Of a DNA stretch of 64,000 nt, positions 36,252 to 47,108 are shown piece by piece (position 1 is the first letter of the stretch; every line of letters begins with the position of its first letter). Source of the DNA: Oreohelix idahoensis (Eukaryota; Mollusca; Gastropoda; Stylommatophora; Oreohelicidae); contig JAMPIV010018784.1 in NCBI GenBank assembly GCA_024509875.1, positions 62,001-126,000 on the forward strand. Direction: 5' to 3'. A program made the position numbers and the translations under genes. The notes below the pieces were generated by a model. The model was not told where the DNA came from and made no database searches. It was given only the letters and a program-made list of their open reading frames with translations.

Positions 36252-36616
36252 CAGGCATACCTCGGAGATATTGCGGGTTCCAGACCACCACAATAAAGCG
36301 CGATATCGCAATAAAGCGGGTCACACCCATTTTTTGGCTTCCCAGTGCATATAAAAGCCTAAAATCATGTTTACATTATGTCTATTAAGTGCGCAATAGC
36401 GCTAGGTCTAAAAAAAAAAAAACAATGTACTGTAAAATAAAAAATACTTTATTGCTTAAAAAAAAAATGCTAATCTTCATCATCTGAGCCTTCAGCGAAT
36501 CGTAATCTTTTTGCTGGTGGGGAGCCAAATTCTGTCGGAAGAAGAAGGCACGTTGTAATAAATAAACATGAATAATTTGTAAAAAAAGAAAAGCGAAATA
36601 AAGCGAGGTATGCCTG
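36252..36616. mobile_element. pogo/Tigger1-like MITE
   Basis: Inverted ends CAGGCATACCTCGG and its partner CGAGGTATGCCTG are flanked by TA on both sides. The interior (GAGATATTGCGGGTTCCAGA, GCGATATCGCAATAAAGCGG, TTTTTTGGCTTCCCAGTGCA, CATCATCTGAGCCTTCAGCG) closely resembles the termini of the mammalian Tigger1 DNA transposon as I remember it. It is 365 bp with no transposase, so it is a deletion derivative. Confidence 0.85.
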
Positions 36617-37047
36617 TATATGTAGGTAATGAGTAAGTAACCCTCCAAAAAATGACGCCGGGGGGCGGGGCGGGGGAATTATGTTGTGCCCTTTCTGCTG
36701 TATGTTCTGACCACGGCACTAATTCTCTTGTTGTCATTTCATTCCTTTCCACTCCAACTTCATTAGTTCTTTGTAGTCAAACTTCTTATGACTTATGACT
36801 TATGGTCAGGGAGCCACAAAAAGTAGGGAAAGGCATGCGTGCTCTTTAAATGAAAGTTCAATTTAGCTTTCAATGTAGCATGCCATTTCTTTCGTATTTT
36901 CCCGAAAAGCAGACTGGATTAAATTTTTTTTTTTTTTTCTCGTTACAGTACTTCTAATTAGTTATTTGAGGACTGGTTCTATTACACACTGAAGAACTTT
37001 TTTTCTTATTCCATTGATAAAGAATTGTAGCATTAAATATCTTTTAC
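36617..37047. other. no recognisable gene
   Basis: It contains a GGGGGGCGGGGCGGGGG run near 36660 and a T-run near 36925. No other feature is supported. Confidence 0.4.
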
Positions 37048-37108
37048 GCTCTCTCTTCCAAACCTCTACACCTCACGGTAGAAGGGGAACGACTAAATAA
37101 GTAAGTAA
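37048..37108 (+). mobile_element. LINE family 2 3'-tail scrap
   Basis: TCTACACCTCACGGTAGAAG..GGGAACGACTAAATAAGTAAGT matches the reverse complements of the tails at 34612 and 44760. Confidence 0.75.
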
Positions 37109-37159
37109 ATATCTTTTACTTTATAGAGTACTGTTTTTGTCTGGGCTATCCTAATCTTC

Positions 37160-37545
37160 ACCGCACAAGATGCATCATCCGCCCGATGTTATTAACGTGC
37201 CTAGGTATTTAAATATATTGACCTATTTTAAAACGGTTCCATTTACTTTGATAGTGCATTCTGGGGAAGTCACTTTCTTTGAGACGACTTTTACTTCTGT
37301 CTTTTTGCTATTAAAGACTAAAGCCGTTATTTTCACTTTTTGCCACTATTGTATCCATCATGTCCTATGTCTCCTTTTAATTTTTTGCTGTTAGGACTGT
37401 TTCATCAGCGTATCTCATTTTTTCTTAAATTTGTCAACCAGCTGATATTCATGGCATGTCTTCTAGGCAACTCATTATACTTGCACTGTAAAGATTGAAA
37501 AAATCTGGAGACAGCCCACATCCCTGTCTAACGCTCTGTTTTTAC
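37160..37545 (-). pseudogene. decayed LINE reverse transcriptase
   Basis: The minus strand contains SVRQGCGLSPDFFNLYS (RT motif B) near 37500-37545 and then, in other frames, MRYADETVLTAKN (motif C, YADE) near 37385-37420. Multiple stops. It is not obviously the same family as the 601-13172 LINE. Confidence 0.72.
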
Positions 37546-37700
37546 TTGCTGAAACGCTCCTATCTGGCTGCTAATTCTTGTAGTAACATTTCAAATCTAT
37601 TTACAGTATTAACTAGTGATATTATATACCTAGTGATATGATTAGAAACTCTATAACATAGCGTCACAACAGGATGCAATCAGTGTCGTGTTTCCCTTCG

Positions 37701-37708
37701 TCTTATTT
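37701..37708. repeat. 8-bp target duplication of hAT element, left
   Basis: TCTTATTT, repeated at 38964-38971. Confidence 0.88.
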
Positions 37709-37999
37709 TAGGGTTCCCATAGTGTTTTGTTTAAAAACCGGGACATTTCCAAATTTTTACCTAAAAAACCCGGGACATTTTGTAAAAAAAACGGGACATG
37801 TTAAAAATTAAGGTAAAGCACAAATAAATCTATTATATATTATATGTTGCACTTAAAATAAGATACTGGTATAAAAATACACACATTAACTAACACAACT
37901 TCCACTTTAAAAAAGAATTCTAAATTACAAACATACTTAGTCTAATTAGAAAAATCGCACCTTTAAAAAATACACAATAGTCAAGTTTATATTTCAGAT

Positions 38000-38290
38000 T
38001 CATCAGAATATTTATCAGATTTATGGGCATGTTCAAGAAGTTTTTTTTTCTTCTGATATTTGGACATAGAACTCAGCACAAGAGAAATCCTTAAAATGGG
38101 TCTTTATAATAGTTAAAGCTTTCACTGTCTCAATTTTAAGTCTGTTTTTTTTTTTTTGTCTGCCCAAAGCGCATTTATTAACAAAAAAACACGTTCAACA
38201 GCTGCATTCGATCCTGGCAGTGCCAAACAAAAACTAACTAGGCATTTCAGGTTCTCAGCATTTATATCCTGCTTTGTAAAATGAGCGAAC
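38000..38290 (-). pseudogene. hAT transposase C-terminal dimerisation remnant
   Basis: The minus strand reads NAENLKCLVSFCLALPGSNA then AVERVFLLINALWAD, the conserved hATC dimerisation segment. The catalytic middle of the protein between this and the N-terminal BED region is missing. Confidence 0.82.
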
Positions 38291-38651
38291 ATCTCACACC
38301 ATTTTTCACTGACACCTTTGTGCAGTCCATGGACTTAAAGCTGTGGTTATGCACCGCCGTGTGATAAGCGAAGGTTGCTTCCTGTGCTGCCAATGATAAC
38401 TGTTTTTTCATTTCCTTTTCACTCTGGGTTTTCGCATTTAAGAAATGACTTATACTGCTGTTGGAAGCCTTACTTTCAACAGCACCTTTATGTTTTTTCG
38501 TTTTCACGTGGTTGACTACGTCTGACCGACCACCATGTGAAATGCAAAATTTAGAGCTGCATAAAGTACATTCCACATTTTCATCTACACCTTTAATGAA
38601 GGGAAATTCTCTTGTAATGTTATCATTTATACTGCACTTACGTTTCGGCAT
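38262..38651 (-). pseudogene. hAT transposase N-terminal BED zinc-finger remnant
   Basis: It starts MPKRKCSINDNITREFPF. A BED-like finger follows with C-x2-C (CTLC), then H-x5-H (NHVKTKKH), which would bind the transposon ends. Next comes SISHFLNAKTQSEKEMKKQL and a region leading toward the RNase H-like core, where the frame passes into the C-terminal remnant. It is about 129 codons, against several hundred in intact relatives. Confidence 0.78.
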
Positions 38652-38971
38652 TATGCGGAAGAAAAACGATAAAAATACTGTATAATAATGTTAATACGCA
38701 TTAAATCATTTGGTAGATGCTCACTGAACACGGTTTTGGTCGACTTCCGAATTTTTGTTCGAGATTCAAACCGAGAGTCCACTGTAACCGGAAATTGATA
38801 AAGTAACACTACTAAAACACGAAATAAAATCCGTTACCCAAAGATTTTTTTCTTTCAGGAAGGACCCTTAAAAAGCGGGACATTTGGAATAAATTCGGGA
38901 CACCGGGACATTTTATCAAAAAACTGGACTGTCCCTGGAAAAACGGGACGAATGGGAACCCTATCTTATTT

Positions 38972-39426
38972 ACATGTTGGTCAGGTGTGAGTAAGAGCAA
39001 TGCTTGCACGTCTCATGGAGACTTGGTGGTCACGTTACGTTTAACTGGTGTCCATTTTGGCGTGGTAGATGTCGCCTTCCTAACCTCGAAAACGCGCTCA
39101 TCAAGGTCAGTGTATCTGGTCATGATGTTATCAATATTGGTTGCGACGGTGCACGTGCCCCACGTGTCTTGTGGACACTGGCGGTAGTGATGAAGTATGG
39201 CCTCTCCGTGTGATACACGTGGCCTGTATGAGTAGAAAGATATTGATGTTTGTAAAGCAATTAGTCTCAATTGGCATCACATAGTTCGGCTAAATGGCTG
39301 TAATATTAAATACATATCTCACAGGAATGATAAATAATTATGTACATACAGAGTGTTTCAAAAACAGGACCACACACTCTTTATAGTATCATATTTATTA
39401 TACCCAAATACATGGGGGGGGGGAGG
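38972..39426. other. no recognised gene
   Basis: A minus-strand open frame at 39013-39270 (RYTDLDERVFEVRKATST) looks protein-like, but I cannot place it. It may be another transposon scrap. Confidence 0.3.
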
Positions 39427-39700
39427 TAGGAATAGCGTCCGATTGACAGAGTGATTAACAGCGCTGGTCTCTCGTGGCAAAGGTACCGGGTTCGATTCAC
39501 GGTATCATCACGCTCCAGTCTACCCAGCTGTAAATGGGTATCTAACTTTTCTCTTGAGTTAGGGAAGGAAAAGGCAGCGAGGAAGGGAGCTGGTCACCCC
39601 ACCTCTCGATACTGGACCTAGTATAGTGAAGTCTCTAACACTTCACTCCACTACGACAGTATCTACTATGGGACTACCTTGACCTTTTACAGGGGGAAAA
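39427..39700 (+). mobile_element. tRNA-derived SINE
   Basis: The head is tRNA-like: GACAGAGTGATTAACAGCGC (A-box region, near 39457) and GGTTCGATTC (B box, 39489-39498). The body is ACCCAGCTGTAAATGGGTAT and AGCGAGGAAGGGAGCTGGTC. The tail near 39690 is G/A-rich. The head suggests a tRNA-Leu/Ser relative; exact ends and target duplication are unclear. The remaining 39701-40125 has no supported gene. Confidence 0.65.
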
Positions 39701-40125
39701 AGTATATAATGTATCAGTTCCTTATGAAGGGTACCTAATTAATCCAAGTGGTGAAAATTTGCATAGAGGCATTTGCTAATACATTTAAAAAAAATATTTC
39801 TTGAACGAAAAGTATAGAACATAATGAATTAGCGCCAATTAAAGCATAAAGGGTCTTTTTTTAAAGACATCCTTTGTGTCTGCGCAGTCAATCCACGCTA
39901 TTCGCGTGTTCGCTCGAAATAAAGTGTAACCCATTTTTTTACCATTCGCGGCCATGCGCAGTTGGCAAAACATTTCGAGACGCCTACCGCGGAAGCTGCT
40001 GAAGTACTTAAGAAATACCTGCTTCAGCTCATCGAGGAAAAGGCTACTTCCGTGTGTACTAGTACACCAAAAAGTACTATTACAAAGAAAACACTGTATA
40101 AAATACATTTATAAAATGCACAATA

Positions 40126-41010
40126 TCCAATACCATAATTCCTGCCGTAAGTACGTCGGTCGGTTGGTCCGGCACATCATGCACACCGTCATTTGCGCAC
40201 TTTTTTCGGGAGATTACATTAACTTTTAACCACAGCTAAGGGGTGCAACTGTGGTTGAAAGTTAGACAATAATTGTATTGTTTCTCATATATGTACTAAA
40301 CAATACAATTATTGTCTAACTTTATCTCATATATGTACTGGGACCTCAAGATGCAGCAATAGTGAATGCAGTCAGCGACTCATAGCTTGACTGCCTGCGT
40401 CAGGACCAGCGAACCAGAGCTGGTCAAGACCGCGCTCCACCTCCACGTGGTGGTCCTGGAAACAGTCTGCAGCAGTGCAGGCTGGCTGAGCGAGCACGGA
40501 TCGAAATGGGAAGGCAAACCCGGTCCTTAAAAAATGCCGTGCAGAAGTCGGATGTGTCGACCGAAAGGTGCAGATATCACAGCTTAGGCGCAAACAGACA
40601 CAACGCAACCACCGTCCTTTTCAGGACGAACGAGGAAGAAGAAGAAGAATATATGTACTATCCCGAAAATAGAAAAGTGCGCAAAAGACGGTGTGCATGA
40701 ACAGTTTGATTATGGAAAGTCAAGATTTAAAAGATGCACGAACAATTACGAGATATGTTGTCATAAAAGAAATGTTAGTTATTTAGTCAATTTCCGGTCC
40801 ATTAGATCATTATCACTGCTCCACATGTCATTTAGGAAGGTTACTCCATGTCTTCATATTTAATGCATCCATATAATTTTCACTACAAATATCTAATGAC
40901 GGTCGCCTGCAATGAAATGACCACAGTAGTAATAGTACCGTCTGTAATACATGTAACAGAAACAACACACTATAACTAAAAACCTGTCAATTTTGACGGG
41001 TTATTGCTAG
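40126..41010 (+). mobile_element. non-autonomous Helitron, copy 2 (interrupted)
   Basis: Same ends as 13525-14053 (A|TCCAATACC...TTATTGCTAG|T) and the same terminal hairpin (40981-41002). It is interrupted by a 309-bp insert (40340-40648). Left of the insert is a local head-to-head duplication of AAGTTAGACAATAATTGTAT. Confidence 0.78.
40340..40648 (+). mobile_element. LINE/SINE 3'-end insertion in Helitron 2
   Basis: It is bracketed by an exact 11-bp duplication ATATATGTACT (40329-40339 and 40649-40659) and ends in GAGGAAGAAGAAGAA, like the tail of the RTE-type LINE. It is GC-richer than its surroundings. It is a retroposed fragment, possibly a 5'-truncated LINE. Confidence 0.75.
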
Positions 41011-41099
41011 TAATAAAATAAGCTATTTTTAACAAGAAGGGTACAAGCATTGATGAGTTTATGATGATCCGTAGCAGAAGTGTGTAGTGAACATGGTCC

Positions 41100-41208
41100 C
41101 ACAGGAACCTAACACCGTTTTCCCCATAGGATCAGAATTTCTGTATTCGCGCATTTCCGTATTCACGGGGATTTCAAGGAACCTAACCCCCGCGAATAGC
41201 GAGGATTG
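41100..41208 (-). mobile_element. terminal fragment of a pogo-like element
   Basis: On the minus strand it begins CAGTCAATCCTCGCTATTCG and continues GGGGGTTAGGTTCC, an end of the pogo/Tigger type (CAG start at a TA). The other end was not found. The adjoining TA is the start of the long (TA)n array. Confidence 0.5.
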
Positions 41209-42036
<828 letters not shown>

Positions 42037-42198
42037 GTAAGCGTTACATGGAAATGTAGTGCACATCCTCCACGCCGCCCTTACCCCTTTCAATTCATCC
42101 ACACCAACAAAAATAAGAGGCACCGATAGTTAGTTGTCAGGTTTAAAGTAACAGAAAGAGTACTTATGCTACTGCCAGTGAAAGAGAAAATCGTTTAA

Positions 42199-42510
42199 TA
42201 GTAGTAGTTGTAGTAGTAGTAGTAGTTGTTGTTGTTGTTATTTTTGTTTTTGTTGTTGTTTCTGTATAGTAGCAATTGCAACAGATCTTATAGTTGTAGT
42301 AGTAATAATAATAATAATACCAGTAATAACATCAGAGGTAAAAGTAACAGTAGTAGTAGTAATAGTAGCAGAAGCAGCAGCATCAGCAGCAGTAGCTGGA
42401 ACACTTATGGTAGCAGTATTACTAGTAACGGTAGTAGTAGTAGTTGGTATAGTGGTGGTGGCAGTAGTAGCGGTAGAGGTGGTGGTAGTGGTAGCAGTAG
42501 TAGTACTGAT
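42199..42510. repeat. trinucleotide-rich tract (TAG/TTG/AGC)n
   Basis: Impure GTA, GTT, AAT, AGC and GGT triplet runs. The Ser/Asn/Gly-rich ORF at 42226-42555 follows from the repeat and has no gene-like features. Confidence 0.9.
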
Positions 42511-42769
42511 AGAATTATTATATATAATTATAAGAACTTACCCATTATAGCTTGAGTTGGATGGACCAAACCAGTGTGTTAATGTAGTTTTCACTCTCGA
42601 GGGTAAGTACAGGTATTTATAACATTCCCATCTTGGCACTGTTGACTTTCTATATCTTTTCACCATTAAGTCCTCCTCTGGGTTTGTTGGCTCCCATGTG
42701 GTTATGAAAAACTCAACATAAAAGTAAAATCCAGCGGCTTTGGGCTCCTTGCGAAGGAGTACCTGTGAA

Positions 42770-43020
42770 ATTAAGTATATCTTCCAGTGAAATTATACAC
42801 ATTTTCCTGTGAAATCATATGTTTTCCCTGCAAAATCTTGTACATATCTTCCCTTTGAAGTATATATAATTTTGTTCCCTTGCAAAGCTATATATTTATC
42901 ATCTGAAAAGCTGCACATTGTCTTGTGGAATAATATAAACTTTCCAGTGAAATTATGTATATCTTTCTATGAAATTATATCCAGTTTCTAGTGAAATTCT
43001 ATATATTTTGTTGTAAATTT
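42770..43020. repeat. degenerate ~30-bp tandem repeat
   Basis: Repeated units around TTTCCAGTGAAATTATATAT with variable spacers, about eight copies and quite diverged. Confidence 0.6.
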
Positions 43021-43199
43021 ATTTATATTTAGTTTACACACTATAGGGGCGAAGCGACATCTTATATAGAGCATATTCGCTCTAACTCTCTGCTATTAAT
43101 GTCAAACATTGTCGCCAAGAAACAAACATGCGTGGAAGAACTGAGTGTGCAATATGAGAGAGATAATTTACATATGTCACCGTGGGAGAAAAGAAGAGG

Positions 43200-43690
43200 T
43201 AGTGAAGGTGGGAATAACACCATGCATGAACCAAGCATGAAACAAGCATGGAACAATCAAGCATGAAACAAGCACGAGTCCAATATGAATGAAGCATTAA
43301 CCAAGCAAAAGTAAACCAGGTATGAACCAAGTACAAAACAACCACGAACCAGGCATAAATCAACAATAAATCAAGCATGAACCACGCGTGAAACAAGCGT
43401 GAATCAAGCACGAAAAAGCATGAATGAAGCTTGAAACCAGCACGAACCAATTGTGACGCATGATTCAGGCATCATCAAACAAGCATGAACATAAGTCCAG
43501 CATGAACAAGCATAAAAAAGTATGAAACAAGCATTATGATACAAGCAAGATTGAAATGTGAACCAAGCTTGAAACATGCATGAACCAAGCTTGAAACGTG
43601 CATGAACCAAGCTTTGAAACAAGCATGAACGAAGCATCAAAGAAGAATGAACCAGACATAACCCAAGCATGAAACAAGAATCGTGAAATA
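43200..43690. repeat. degenerate minisatellite of AAGCATGAAC units
   Basis: Dozens of units near 10-13 bp long (AAGCATGAAC, AAGCATGAAAC, AACCAAGC). The Leu/Phe/His-rich minus-strand frames across it are artefacts. Immediately after, 43691-44190 has no gene; 43810-43895 may encode a LINE scrap on the minus strand. Confidence 0.85.
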
Positions 43691-44190
43691 CTAACAAAGA
43701 AGCAGTGTTTAACAAAAGTTGAAAATAGACAAATGTCTGAACAATAGCACTACACTCATAGAACAAAAATCATATTTTGTTGTTGTAGAATTTTTTGTAA
43801 CATCTATATATCTACCCCTTGGCCTTCCCCTGTCCTGAAACCCGATCTTCCAATTCGCGGTAAATTAATCGGACTCCAATCTCATGAGACGGCCAAACCC
43901 CTTAATTTTATATCTCTCTATATACTTGATGCAGGATGTACTTTCCTATTTTTCTTCTGTCGTCATTTCTCATTCTGTCACTTCTGGTAATATTCTTGGC
44001 TTTTCTTAATCATCTCATCTCACAAGATGTGATTTTCCCCTCATGTGCTGTGGTTAGGAACCATGTTTAACATCTGATAGCAAAGAGTTAGTAAAAATAT
44101 ACTATTTATCAGCTGTCGTTTAGTTTCCCTTCTGATTTTCGAATGTTTGAGTGGTGGTGACAGTTGCTAATTCATCGTACAAGCGGTCTA

Positions 44191-44323
44191 TAACATCTTC
44201 ATATTTCTATAACATCTTCATATTTCTATAACATCTTCATATTTCTATAACATCTTCATATTTCTATAACATCTTCATATTTCTATAACATCTTCATATT
44301 TCTATAACATCTTCATATTTCTA
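44191..44323. repeat. 19-bp tandem repeat, 7 copies
   Basis: Perfect units of AACATCTTCATATTTCTAT. They continue after the SINE at 44585-44660, so one array was split. Confidence 0.95.
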
Positions 44324-44325
44324 TA

Positions 44326-44575
44326 AAAAAAAGTTAGTTGCTTATCCTTTACAGGACGTGGCAATCAACCCCAGCTTTTATTGGCTGTTTTTGATTTTTC
44401 TAGGCAATTTTTTCATTCAGTAGTTTGCCATTGCTTTCTGAACGGTACGGCGCTTATACCATTGTTAAAAATCCACACAAAGCGATCTGCTACCAAACCG
44501 CCTGCAGCAGGTTTCGAATCTGGTATATCTGGATTATGAAACTGCGTTCATATCCATTAGGCCACAGACGCCGAC
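44326..44575 (-). mobile_element. tRNA-derived SINE (tRNA-Arg-like head) inside minisatellite
   Basis: The minus strand has an A box TGGCCTAATGG (44554-44564) and a B box GATTCGAAACC (44510-44520), about 33 bp apart. The head GTGGCCTAATGGATA resembles tRNA-Arg. It is flanked by an exact 11-bp duplication ATATTTCTATA (44315-44325 and 44576-44586). On its own strand it ends in a T-run, unusual for a SINE tail. Confidence 0.78.
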
Positions 44576-44584
44576 ATATTTCTA

Positions 44585-44665
44585 TAACATCTTCATATTT
44601 CTATAACATCTTCATATTTCTATAACATCTTCATATTTCTATAACATCTTCATATTTCTATAACA
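44585..44665. repeat. 19-bp tandem repeat, 4 further copies
   Basis: Same AACATCTTCATATTTCTAT unit as 44191-44323. The last unit decays at 44661. Confidence 0.95.
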
Positions 44666-44749
44666 TCACCAAATTTCAACTTTCTAGGCCTGTGGGAAGT
44701 ACCCAAAATCGGGTGAAGAGACATATACACCATTAGCCTTTAATATTTC

Positions 44750-45090
44750 TTACTTACTACTTACTTAGTCGTTCCCCTTCTACCGTGAGGTGTAGAGGTG
44801 TGGAAGAGAGAGCGCCAGACTATCCTATCGGCTGTCTTCCTCCTGGCCTGGTTCCATTCTAGTCCTCGGTCCTTCAAAGATTGTCTAATGTTGTCCTCCC
44901 AGCGGACTCTGGGTCGTCCTGGAGGTCTGGATCCCTGGCTCTTTGTTCCCCATGCTTGTCGTGGTAGCCGATCTTCTCCCATTCTGCAGACATGGCCAAA
45001 CCATTTTAGGTGGGACTGTTCTACTTGGGTCTGCAGGGGGGTGGGATTTTAGGCCTTGACGTATCGTCTGGTTGCGGACCATGTCTCTTC
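44750..45090 (-). mobile_element. LINE family 2 3' end, copy 2 (inverted)
   Basis: The minus strand reads GEDRLPRQAWGTKSQGSRPP, then GRPRVRWEDNIRQSLKDRGL and WNQARRKTADRIVWRSLF. This copy keeps a longer frame than the one at 34612. It ends in an AAGTAAGT-type tail near 44755. Confidence 0.85.
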
Positions 45091-45279
45091 TGTTAATCTT
45101 TGTGTTGTTAGCTATAAAATCTTAAAATCTCAGCTTACTGTGTCGTTGTGAAGTACGCAACATCGATTAGACAACCGTACACCATGTGCCTTTTACATAC
45201 GTTTATGTGCATGGAGGCACATCTGGTGTCATCTTTATATAACATCTAAACACAGTGTTCTAATATGCAGATGTGGAAG

Positions 45280-45990
45280 TGAACCTCTTTCCGTGAGGCT
45301 AATTACACCCTCATTGGCGCTTGAAATCACCCACACACTTCCAGGGATTCCCTTTGTGGTGAAACTTTTTCAGAACCCAGCATTGCCCACCAAGCTTAGA
45401 GGAGTCACTTGGGACCCAGAAGTAACTCTGACCTTTACCTGATTGGCTGCATGCAGGAGGAGGATCTCAAATAAGTGGGAGGAAGGGGGAGAGCTGAGAA
45501 GAGGCTCTGTGTAGGACGTGACAATTCCTTGGGAGAGCCCAGAACCATGGCACAATATTTTAGCTCTGCTTATTTGGAGAGGCCCCCCCACCTTCATGGA
45601 TGGCGGGGAATGCACATTATGCTACGTGCTTCTTCCTTCTGGCGTGAGATCACATGTGATGATCCTTTAAGTGCAAGCCAAGCTGGAGAAACTGGAGCTC
45701 ATGACTTCAACTCAACACGTTTCGGAATGGCAGAAAAGCCACAGGAAAAGCCCAGATCTACAGTGTAGATAATACCAAAAAGTCTTCCACGTGGTATTGG
45801 CTGCAAAAGAGCGAGAAGCTCAGCAGCCCGTGTTAACTCTTTGACTCCGTAACAACTCTCAGAGCGTTGGTCAGATTTGACACCCGTGCCAAAACAACTC
45901 TCTGAGCGTTTTAGTCTACCATCAGTTAAAATTACGGCACATGGTGGAAAATAATTGTGAAGTCAAAGAGTTAAACAACAACAACATCCT
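45280..45990 (+). repeat. dispersed repeat family X, copy with MITE
   Basis: Reverse-complement partner of 32820-33380, with the same block order. It is split near its end by the MITE at 45837-45970. No ORF is conserved between the copies, so it is probably non-coding. Confidence 0.8.
45837..45970. mobile_element. TTAA-targeted MITE (piggyBac-like ends)
   Basis: The perfect 10-bp inverted ends CTCTTTGACT and AGTCAAAGAG are flanked by TTAA on both sides (45833-45836 and 45971-45974). The interior repeats CAACTCTCAGAGCGTT / CAACTCTCTGAGCGTT. The paralogous repeat at 32820-33380 has the empty TTAA. Confidence 0.85.
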
Positions 45991-46099
45991 CCTGTATATA
46001 GCTATTTTCTCAGAAGTGAACTTCCGTAGGCTATCAGTTTAGTTATCGAGGTTGTTGTATACCTGTCAGATATTAAGATTGCATGATATGTCTATGGCT

Positions 46100-46280
46100 A
46101 GAACAATCACTGTTGGAGATGGAAAGGATACATATTGAGGAAACCTGTTGATAATATTGCAATGCCGTCATTAATCTGGAACCCCCTAGGTATGAGAAGC
46201 ACAGGTGGACCAAAGAACACATGAAGAACAGAACTGAAGATATAAATGACAATGATGAGGATGACGTACAAAGAACTTGA
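46100..46280 (+). mobile_element. LINE family 1 3'-end scrap
   Basis: Diverged match to 48000-48198: GTTGGAGATGGAAAGGATAC, GAGGAAACCTGTTGATAATA and GGACCAAAGAACACATGAAG. Heavily decayed. Confidence 0.5.
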
Positions 46281-46334
46281 TTGATACGAATATTAGTGGG
46301 CCGTGTTCTTTGAAGTCATACAAATAAGTGGCTA

Positions 46335-46395
46335 ACAATCTTAGGTTTAGGATTAAGGGTGGGGTATAGGGTTAGGTTTAGGTTTAGTTTAGGAT
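46335..46395. repeat. degenerate telomere-like TTAGGG-type tract
   Basis: TTAGGTTTAGGATTAAGG..GGGTTAGGTTTAGGTTTAGT: about eight variants of TTAGGG/TTTAGG. Too short and impure to be more than an interstitial remnant or chance. Confidence 0.45.
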
Positions 46396-46599
46396 TCCTA
46401 ACTTAACATTAATTATTACACCTTATTGCTGCGTCTCTGAATTCTACTTGTTTTTTTTCTTTTTTTTTGAGGCCGTATCAAAACACACGGCCAACTTTGC
46501 TTCATCTCAACCAAGACCTTGAGCTGATGGCATGCTACAGGGGGACGTGGTAAACGTTTGTTAAATAATTAGGCGGGGAACTGTAGCGTAATGATGGTG

Positions 46600-46755
46600 G
46601 AATCTGTGTGCACAGGACTGGCAGCTTCAACGTGTAAATAAATTACTACAGAAACTATCACTGCAAGAGCACATAAGCGCTTTGGTGGCGAGCCTCGTGT
46701 AAGGTGACCAACAGCAGTTGTCGTTCTATGCTCCATAAGGAATGAAACAGGAATG
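46600..46755 (+). repeat. dispersed repeat family Z, copy 3
   Basis: TGTGTGCACAGGACTGGCAG, TAAATAAATTACTACAG and TGCTCCATAAGGAATGAAAC line up with the other two copies (100-300 and 33590-33800). Nothing further is recognised in 46756-47108. Confidence 0.45.
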
Positions 46756-47108
46756 ATAATGAAGCACATTTGTTTCACTGCCTGTTAACGTCTGTTATTT
46801 ATCCTTTCTCCGCGAGTGAGTGTACAGCCAGGCCCTACCACAGGGGAAACTAGCAGGGCCATATGGCCCGGAACTCACCTCACATGGAGGGAGGGGGTGT
46901 GGAAGGGGGAAGGGGCTCATCTCAGCTAAGGATACATGGCCCTCCACGTTCTACCCCTTTTCCCAAACAATGATGGGCCCTCAGAATGTTAAATGGGCCG
47001 GACTTCACCTCAGCCCTCGGAAGGCTTGTGTACAGATATCGCATGAATTAAGCAAACGCATGTCATAAACACTTTCATTCTTTCATTCACTGCAAGTTTG
47101 TTGCTTAC

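Larger units (their letters stand above)
37709..38963 (-). mobile_element. internally deleted hAT transposon
   Basis: The terminal inverted repeats TAGGGTTCCCAT and ATGGGAACCCTA are bounded by an exact 8-bp duplication (TCTTATTT), the hAT hallmark. Subterminal regions repeat CGGGACATTT-type motifs. The minus-strand coding remnants are the two ends of a hAT transposase. Confidence 0.9.

Noticed and set aside
42226..42555. Ser/Asn/Gly-rich ORF
   Set aside because: Direct product of impure trinucleotide repeats.
43082..43766. Leu/Phe/His-rich minus-strand ORFs resembling membrane proteins
   Set aside because: They arise from the AAGCATGAAC minisatellite; no start context, splice or family motif.
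44191..44665. CRISPR-like array
   Set aside because: Units are directly adjacent 19-mers with no spacers, in eukaryotic DNA; a simple minisatellite split by a SINE.
46335..46395. Telomere or telomeric array
   Set aside because: Too short and degenerate; flanked by ordinary dispersed repeats.
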